Assembly: GCA_014376655.1 (NCBI GenBank)
Contig: JACMRC010000501.1
Span: 1 to 9,703, forward strand
Reading direction: 5' to 3'
DNA: 9,703 bases
Source of the DNA: Mucilaginibacter sp.
GTDB taxonomy: Bacteria > Bacteroidota > Bacteroidia > Sphingobacteriales > Sphingobacteriaceae
Part shown: positions 6,237-9,703 of the stretch, piece by piece
Numbering within the stretch: position 1 is the stretch's first letter
Layout of the letters: every line of letters begins with the position of its first letter
The notes under the pieces: model-generated
The model's input: only the letters and a program-made list of their open reading frames with translations
The model's database searches: none
What the model was told of the DNA's origin: nothing
Program-made: the position numbers and the translations under genes

Positions 6237-7025
6237 ATGAGAAAACATTTTTGGTGGATAAGCTGCGTTTCTTTGGTGTTATTTATAAGTGTTATTGGTT
6301 TTAAACCGGTTACTGCAACAAGAAACACGATAGCTTACAAAACAACAACAACCCTTACTGCGAAAGAGTTATTTGCACAATACGTTAGTACGGTGTACCA
6401 AACAGCACGTTTGCAGGAAACAGGGTTAAATTTCGAGGTGTTTCAAAAAGCTTTAACAGGCTATTTCAATATCAAGTCGGCTAATAAATTGCAAAATGGC
6501 TCGGTTATTACCGTGGTGGATTTTACAAAATCAAGCCGCGAAAAACGGATGTGGATAATTGACCTGTTAAACAAACAACTTTTATTAAATACCTGGGTAG
6601 CTCACGGACAAGGGAGTGGCGATGATATGGCTACCACCTTCTCTGACAACAACGAGTCGCACCAAAGCAGTTTAGGCTTCTTTTTAGCCGACGACGTTTA
6701 TGTGGGTAAACATGGTCGTTCGTTACGTTTAGATGGCTTAGATGAGGGCTTTAACACCAGTGCGCGTGCCCGTGGCATAGTTGTACACGCTGCAGATTAT
6801 GTAAGCGAAAGCAATATAGCCAGGATAGGCCGTTTGGGTCGCAGTTTTGGCTGCCCTGCAGTATCGCCGCAGGTTGTGTCGCAGGTTATTAATACTATAA
6901 AAGGTAAAACCGTTTTCTTTATCAACGGCAATAACTCAGGCTATACTTCTAAATATTTAGACGAAAATGTATTGGCGAACTTTACATCGCCTGATGTTAC
7001 TGCTACAGATTCAGTAAGACTGTAA
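6237..7025 (+). CDS. Murein L,D-transpeptidase catalytic-domain protein (YkuD_2 type)
   Basis: L,D-transpeptidases use a Cys nucleophile to cross-link, trim or attach groups to peptidoglycan stem peptides in the periplasm. The 262-aa protein starts with a signal peptide: MRKHFWW, then a hydrophobic stretch (about 8-20), with a likely cut near VTA|TRN (27/28). A helical part (40-80) leads into the catalytic domain, with VVDFTKSSREKRMWIIDL (93-110) and HGQGSGDDMATTFS (123-136). The catalytic features are RGIVVHAADYVS (179-190, His184) and GRSFGCPAVS (201-210, Cys206). The GRSxGCPAV form of the active site is the mark of the YkuD_2 subfamily, as opposed to HGCxR in classical YkuD proteins. No peptidoglycan-binding repeat is visible. 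Its 3' end faces another L,D-transpeptidase gene of a different subfamily about 150 bp away, with a shared terminator between them. Whether it cross-links or cleaves cannot be told from the sequence. Confidence 0.9.
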   Translation: MRKHFWWISCVSLVLFISVIGFKPVTATRNTIAYKTTTTLTAKELFAQYVSTVYQTARLQETGLNFEVFQKALTGYFNIKSANKLQNGSVITVVDFTKSSREKRMWIIDLLNKQLLLNTWVAHGQGSGDDMATTFSDNNESHQSSLGFFLADDVYVGKHGRSLRLDGLDEGFNTSARARGIVVHAADYVSESNIARIGRLGRSFGCPAVSPQVVSQVINTIKGKTVFFINGNNSGYTSKYLDENVLANFTSPDVTATDSVRL

Positions 7026-7038
7026 TATAAACTAACTA

Positions 7039-7071
7039 AAAAAACGCCTCCGAAAAACCTGGGCGTTTTTT
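7039..7071. terminator. Bidirectional terminator between the two L,D-transpeptidase genes
   Basis: AAAAAACGCC (7039-7048) and GGCGTTTTTT (7062-7071) pair perfectly over 10 bp around a 13-nt loop. The T tract serves the plus-strand gene ending at 7025, and the A tract does the same on the minus strand for the convergent gene ending at 7179. Confidence 0.85.
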
Positions 7072-7088
7072 GTTATATCCAAGACGGG

Positions 7089-7161
7089 TGTCATACTGAG
7101 CCCCGTCGAAGTATGAGCGAGGACCTTTACGCTCACTCTTCGAGTGCCTCAGAGTGAGAGT
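7089..7161. repeat. REP-like imperfect palindrome
   Basis: The left half (TCATACTGAG at 7091-7100, TCGAAG at 7106-7111, TGAGCG at 7114-7119) is mirrored by the right half (CGCTCA at 7130-7135, CTTCGA at 7138-7143, CTCAGAGTGA at 7148-7157), with a few mismatches. The sequence 'GTCATACTGAGC..GTCGAAGTATGAGCG' resembles a dispersed intergenic repeat familiar from Bacteroidota genomes. It encodes no protein and lies in the convergent gap. Dispersal cannot be tested with a single copy. Confidence 0.6.
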
Positions 7162-7178
7162 CTCTCGCACATTTGTAG

Positions 7179-8699
7179 TTACTTCACCTGCGCCAAAGCA
7201 TTATACAACACCGTATCCAACTCATACACATCGGGCCTTATTTGTATAGTACCTGTAGTATCGGCCCAGGCTGTTATATAAGTTATGTACACGGGGATAT
7301 TTGGTGTTAAGTTTATAGTTGTAGGGTCGGGTTTGTCTGATGCCATATCTTTAACTATCAGGTCAAATTTCTTGCCCTCACCAAATAAATTATGTGCAAG
7401 CCCTTGTGGATCGCCTAAACGGACACAACCGTGGCTTATAGCGCGCATTGACCTGTCGAATGCTAATTTAGCAGGCGTATCATGTAAGTAAACACTGCTC
7501 TGGTTATTAAACAGGAACTTAATTTTACCCAACGAATTATCGTCGCCCGGTTTTTGTTTAAACTCATAGTCGCCCTTTGCAGCTGTAGCCCAATTGATAT
7601 CATCCGGGTCAACCAGGTTACCGTTCTTATAAACGTTAATACCTTTATTCTCTAAATAAAATTTGTCTTTAGCAGCTTCCACCATTATTTCTTTAGTTGC
7701 AATGCTTTCCGGGATATTCCAAACTGGGTTAACATCAACACTATGAATCTTGCTATTTAACTGCGGGGTTGAGTGTTGATTTGGCTTATCCACTTTATCA
7801 GAATCAACGTAATTGGTCAAATCTGTTTTACCGTAGGGGTTACGGCCCTGCCCAACACACACTTTCATATTTAATACAGATTTACCATCTTCCATAACAT
7901 CCAACCGGAAATCAGGGATATTTACTACCACATACTTTTTTTCCAATGGTTTGTTCTTCCATCGTAAGCGTTCCAAATTGGCTATGATAACCCGTTTAGT
8001 TTCTTCGGGCGATGTGCCGGGTACTACAGTACCATCAGCCAACGCTTTTTGTAAGGCTATGTATGACACGTCCTTTGGTTGTATGCTATCCAGGTAGGTT
8101 TTTATATCTGTTATCTGGAAAATTCTTTGTGCCGATGTACTATCAGGACGCAAAGTTTTGGTATAGTATCTTGCGTAGATGTTTTTAGGATTAACAACAC
8201 CATATTGCAACGCGTTACTGTATTTTATTAATGAGTTTGCGGTAAGCAACTCCAACTCGGCAATAGCATGATAAGCCTCGTCAAGTGTCTTGATCTGTTT
8301 TTTGTTGTAGAATTTGTTGATGAGCGTTGCTAATTCATCAGCGTTAAACATTTTAGGGTCAAGGCCATGCTCTCCCGCTTTTTGGAAATAGATAGTGGCA
8401 AATTTCAGGTCCTTATTAAAAATATGATCCATTACAAATATTGGGTCATAGCCGTTTGCTTCGTAAAACGAGCTGATGGTTTGCGGATAGCTGAGTTTAG
8501 ATTTTTCCTCTTCTAAAACTTTTTGGAACACTTCGGCGCAGCCTTCGGGCGTTACATCTTTAAAAACCTTATTTTTGGTTTTCAGATACAGGTTTTTACC
8601 CATATCAGATCGGCTTTTTTTGCAGCTTTGAAAAACAACCGTAAAGGCAAGCAATAGCATTGCAGTTATTTTGACGAATTTTTTAGTATCAGTTAGCAT
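7179..8699 (-). CDS. L,D-transpeptidase lipoprotein (YcbB/LdtD-like)
   Basis: This enzyme would form 3-3 cross-links or otherwise act on peptidoglycan through a Cys thioester. The N-terminus has a lipoprotein signal: basic residues, the hydrophobic LLLAFTVVF and the lipobox FQSC (Cys26), followed by KKSRS rather than acidic residues, so it is probably anchored facing the periplasm. Residues about 70-245 match the scaffold domain usual in YcbB proteins (LSYPQTISSFYEANGYDPIF; NLERLRW at 241-247). The YkuD domain begins at KKYVVVNIPDFRLDV (254-268) and has NPVWNIPESI (324-333), VYLHDTP (403-409, His406) and the active site ISHGCVRL (421-428, His423 and Cys425). All catalytic residues are intact. 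At 506 aa it is slightly shorter than E. coli LdtD. A large insertion between NIP and the catalytic loop is normal for the group. It is convergent with another L,D-transpeptidase gene and divergent from the DinB gene. Confidence 0.93.
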   Translation of the reverse strand: MLTDTKKFVKITAMLLLAFTVVFQSCKKSRSDMGKNLYLKTKNKVFKDVTPEGCAEVFQKVLEEEKSKLSYPQTISSFYEANGYDPIFVMDHIFNKDLKFATIYFQKAGEHGLDPKMFNADELATLINKFYNKKQIKTLDEAYHAIAELELLTANSLIKYSNALQYGVVNPKNIYARYYTKTLRPDSTSAQRIFQITDIKTYLDSIQPKDVSYIALQKALADGTVVPGTSPEETKRVIIANLERLRWKNKPLEKKYVVVNIPDFRLDVMEDGKSVLNMKVCVGQGRNPYGKTDLTNYVDSDKVDKPNQHSTPQLNSKIHSVDVNPVWNIPESIATKEIMVEAAKDKFYLENKGINVYKNGNLVDPDDINWATAAKGDYEFKQKPGDDNSLGKIKFLFNNQSSVYLHDTPAKLAFDRSMRAISHGCVRLGDPQGLAHNLFGEGKKFDLIVKDMASDKPDPTTINLTPNIPVYITYITAWADTTGTIQIRPDVYELDTVLYNALAQVK

Positions 8700-8718
8700 A
8701 AGTTTAAATTAATATATT

Positions 8719-8773
8719 TTGCTAATAGCAATAGCTATACCACATCTTATAAAGATGCAATAATATGTGGTAT
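8719..8773. promoter_or_regulatory. Cluster of palindromes in the divergent L,D-transpeptidase/DinB intergenic region
   Basis: Three perfect dyads sit in 88 bp of non-coding DNA: TTGCTA/TAGCAA (8719-8731), ATACCACAT (8737-8745) with ATGTGGTAT (8765-8773), and, nested in the second, CATCTT/AAGATG (8743-8757). The nested and outer pairs share three bases on the left side, so they could not form fully at once. No perfect TAnnTTTG is found for either gene. They may be operators or leader hairpins; this is inference. Confidence 0.45.
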
Positions 8774-8787
8774 TAAATATAAAATAT

Positions 8788-9300
8788 ATGGCAGATGATA
8801 ATAAGCGCGAAGTATGGTTACGCGGCCCGTTGGATGGCGTACCGCCATTAGTGCAACCGGTTGCACATGCTTTATTACAGGCACGCGACGAAGTAAACGG
8901 GTTTATGTTTGATTTTCCGGAGATATTATTGTGGGTAAAACCATCAGGACTGGCCTCGCCGGCGTTCCATTTACAGCATTTGGCAGGAGTGCTTGACCGT
9001 TTATTTACTTATGCCCGGGGCGAACAATTGACGCAGCATCAGCTTACGAAGTTAGCCATGGAGGGAAAAATGCCCGAAATACCATACAGTGTTAATACTT
9101 TACTGGAAATATTTAACCGCCAGGTTGATGATGCTATTAAGCAATTAAGCGAAACGGATGAGCTTACATTAACAGATAAAAGGGGAGTAGGGCGCGCGCA
9201 ATTACCATCAACCATAATAGGTTTATACACCCATGCTGCCGAGCATATCATGCGGCATGTGGGGCAGTTGCTGGTTACGGCTAAGATGTTGCGAGCGTAG
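8788..9300 (+). CDS. DinB-superfamily protein
   Basis: DinB-fold proteins are four-helix bundles that usually hold one metal ion through three histidines. Known members act as bacillithiol or mycothiol transferases or related thiol-dependent enzymes, but most are uncharacterised. The 170-aa protein shows the two His clusters in the right helices: AFHLQHLAGVLDRL (59-72, His61/His64) and YTHAAEHIMRHVGQLLVTAK (147-166, His149/His153/His157). Four helical segments can be placed at about 20-42, 56-78, 100-122 and 140-166. I chose the ATG at 8788 (MADDNKREVW). The frame is open back to a GTG at 8767, but that start lies inside a palindrome and adds only VLNIKY. No thiol partner gene is nearby, so the substrate is unknown. 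The gene ends next to a hairpin repeat that separates it from the convergent MFS gene. Confidence 0.85.
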   Translation: MADDNKREVWLRGPLDGVPPLVQPVAHALLQARDEVNGFMFDFPEILLWVKPSGLASPAFHLQHLAGVLDRLFTYARGEQLTQHQLTKLAMEGKMPEIPYSVNTLLEIFNRQVDDAIKQLSETDELTLTDKRGVGRAQLPSTIIGLYTHAAEHIMRHVGQLLVTAKMLRA

Positions 9301-9314
9301 TTTAAAAAAAATGT

Positions 9315-9405
9315 ATGTCATTTGGACCGTGGGGAGAAATCTTATACACCTCGCTATTATCGCTCGTATAAGATTTCTCACTCGTGCTCCGTTTCGAAAT
9401 GACAT
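9315..9405. repeat. MITE/REP-like palindromic element
   Basis: The element has outer arms ATGTCATTT (9315-9323) and AAATGACAT (9397-9405) and an inner perfect 14-bp stem, GAGAAATCTTATAC (9334-9347) with GTATAAGATTTCTC (9366-9379). Between inner and outer arms, the right side (CTCGTGCTCCGTTTCG) is intact while the left counterpart looks shortened. It resembles the dispersed 'GTCATTTCGAACGGAGC...GAGAAATCT' repeats of this phylum. Its last base is the first plus-strand base of the MFS stop codon triplet. It may also serve as a two-way terminator. Mobility is inferred, and there is no transposase here. Confidence 0.7.
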
Positions 9406-9703
9406 TATGGGGTTGCCGTACGGTAATACAGCATCCAGTACCCCGCCGAACTCACCAAACACACGCCACCCAACAGCCACCATAAAGCGCTAAATCCTCC
9501 ATAATAAATAACGTTGCTGCCCAAAAATGGAGCAATAATTTGCGCGGCCGACCATGACATACTATACAACGCAGCATACTCGCCACGGTTATGTGCCGTT
9601 GTGCGGCTTACCCAAAACGAGTTCATGAAAGGCATAGCCAGCATTTCGCTAAAGGTTACTATTATAACTACTATTACAGCCGAAATTACTGTGGCGGGCA
9701 AAA
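9405..9703 (-). CDS. MFS transporter, C-terminal part (runs off right edge)
   Basis: About 99 codons of the 3' end are present; the frame continues past the window edge, so the TTG at 9701 is not a real start. The part seen holds three hydrophobic segments: VISAVIVVIIVTFSEMLAMPFM, AQIIAPFLGSNVIYYGGFSALW and WLLGGVCLVSSAGYWMLYY. These correspond to about the last three of the 12 transmembrane helices of a Major Facilitator Superfamily carrier. The segment NRGEYAALYSMSWSAAQIIAP is the typical loop between helices 10 and 11 in drug-efflux-like MFS proteins, where a 'RG.Y..LY...W...' pattern recurs. The substrate and the N-terminal motifs are not visible. The stop codon overlaps the palindromic element at 9315-9405 by one base, and the gene converges with the DinB gene. 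Confidence 0.88.
   Translation of the reverse strand, partial: LPATVISAVIVVIIVTFSEMLAMPFMNSFWVSRTTAHNRGEYAALYSMSWSAAQIIAPFLGSNVIYYGGFSALWWLLGGVCLVSSAGYWMLYYRTATP

Noticed and set aside
8767..8787. GTG start for the DinB protein
   Set aside because: It lies inside a palindrome arm and adds only seven residues; the ATG at 8788 is the better start.
9223..9493. Two 86-residue frames over the palindromic repeat, one on each strand
   Set aside because: They span the hairpin element and the ends of two convergent genes and have no protein-like character.
1..9703. CRISPR array, toxin-antitoxin, defence cluster or other new multigene system
   Set aside because: No spaced long direct repeats and no suitable gene cluster were found; to the right of ssrA the genes are of ordinary metabolic, envelope and transport types.

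Overview
The window looks like chromosomal DNA from a Bacteroidota species, most likely of the Sphingobacteriaceae (Mucilaginibacter/Pedobacter type). The evidence is: a one-piece tmRNA whose tag reads GENNYALAA; perfect matches to the Bacteroidota -7 promoter element TAnnTTTG in front of several genes; no Shine-Dalgarno sequences; a DUF1573 protein; an alpha/beta-fused E1 dehydrogenase; and short AT-rich tandem repeats at gene ends. The genus is inferred from general resemblance, not from a search.

Region by region. Positions 1-400 hold the first 50 codons of a tyrosine integrase on the minus strand, running off the left edge, plus an AT-rich control region with inverted and direct repeats. 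Positions 402-768 are the tmRNA gene ssrA (minus), with a strong terminator at 345-377. An integrase starting about 250 bp from the 3' end of ssrA is the usual layout of an integrated element that uses ssrA as its attachment site, so this is probably the edge of an island lying mostly to the left.

To the right the genes look like ordinary housekeeping and envelope functions: a PLP aminotransferase (minus, 873-2102); a secreted DUF1573 protein (minus, 2264-2677); a large fused thiamine-diphosphate E1 dehydrogenase (plus, 2953-5385); a nitroreductase (plus, 5467-6048); a YkuD_2-type L,D-transpeptidase (plus, 6237-7025) facing a lipoprotein YcbB-type L,D-transpeptidase (minus, 7179-8699); a DinB-fold protein (plus, 8788-9300); and the C-terminal end of an MFS transporter (minus, 9405 to the right edge). 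Most genes appear to be single units separated by hairpin terminators. The two L,D-transpeptidases, probably both peptidoglycan cross-linking or remodelling enzymes, are the only obvious functional pair.

No protein-gene-free stretch outside ssrA exceeds about 300 bp. The gaps carry terminators, promoter elements, two REP/MITE-like palindromes (7089-7161 and 9315-9405), and two small tandem arrays, one of 7-mers and one of 8-mers, at gene 3' ends. I found no CRISPR array, toxin-antitoxin pair, defence system or clearly new multigene system. The best leads are the ssrA island edge, the repeat-encoded tail of the aminotransferase, the swapped metal-site residues in the E1 enzyme, and nested palindromes upstream of the DinB gene.
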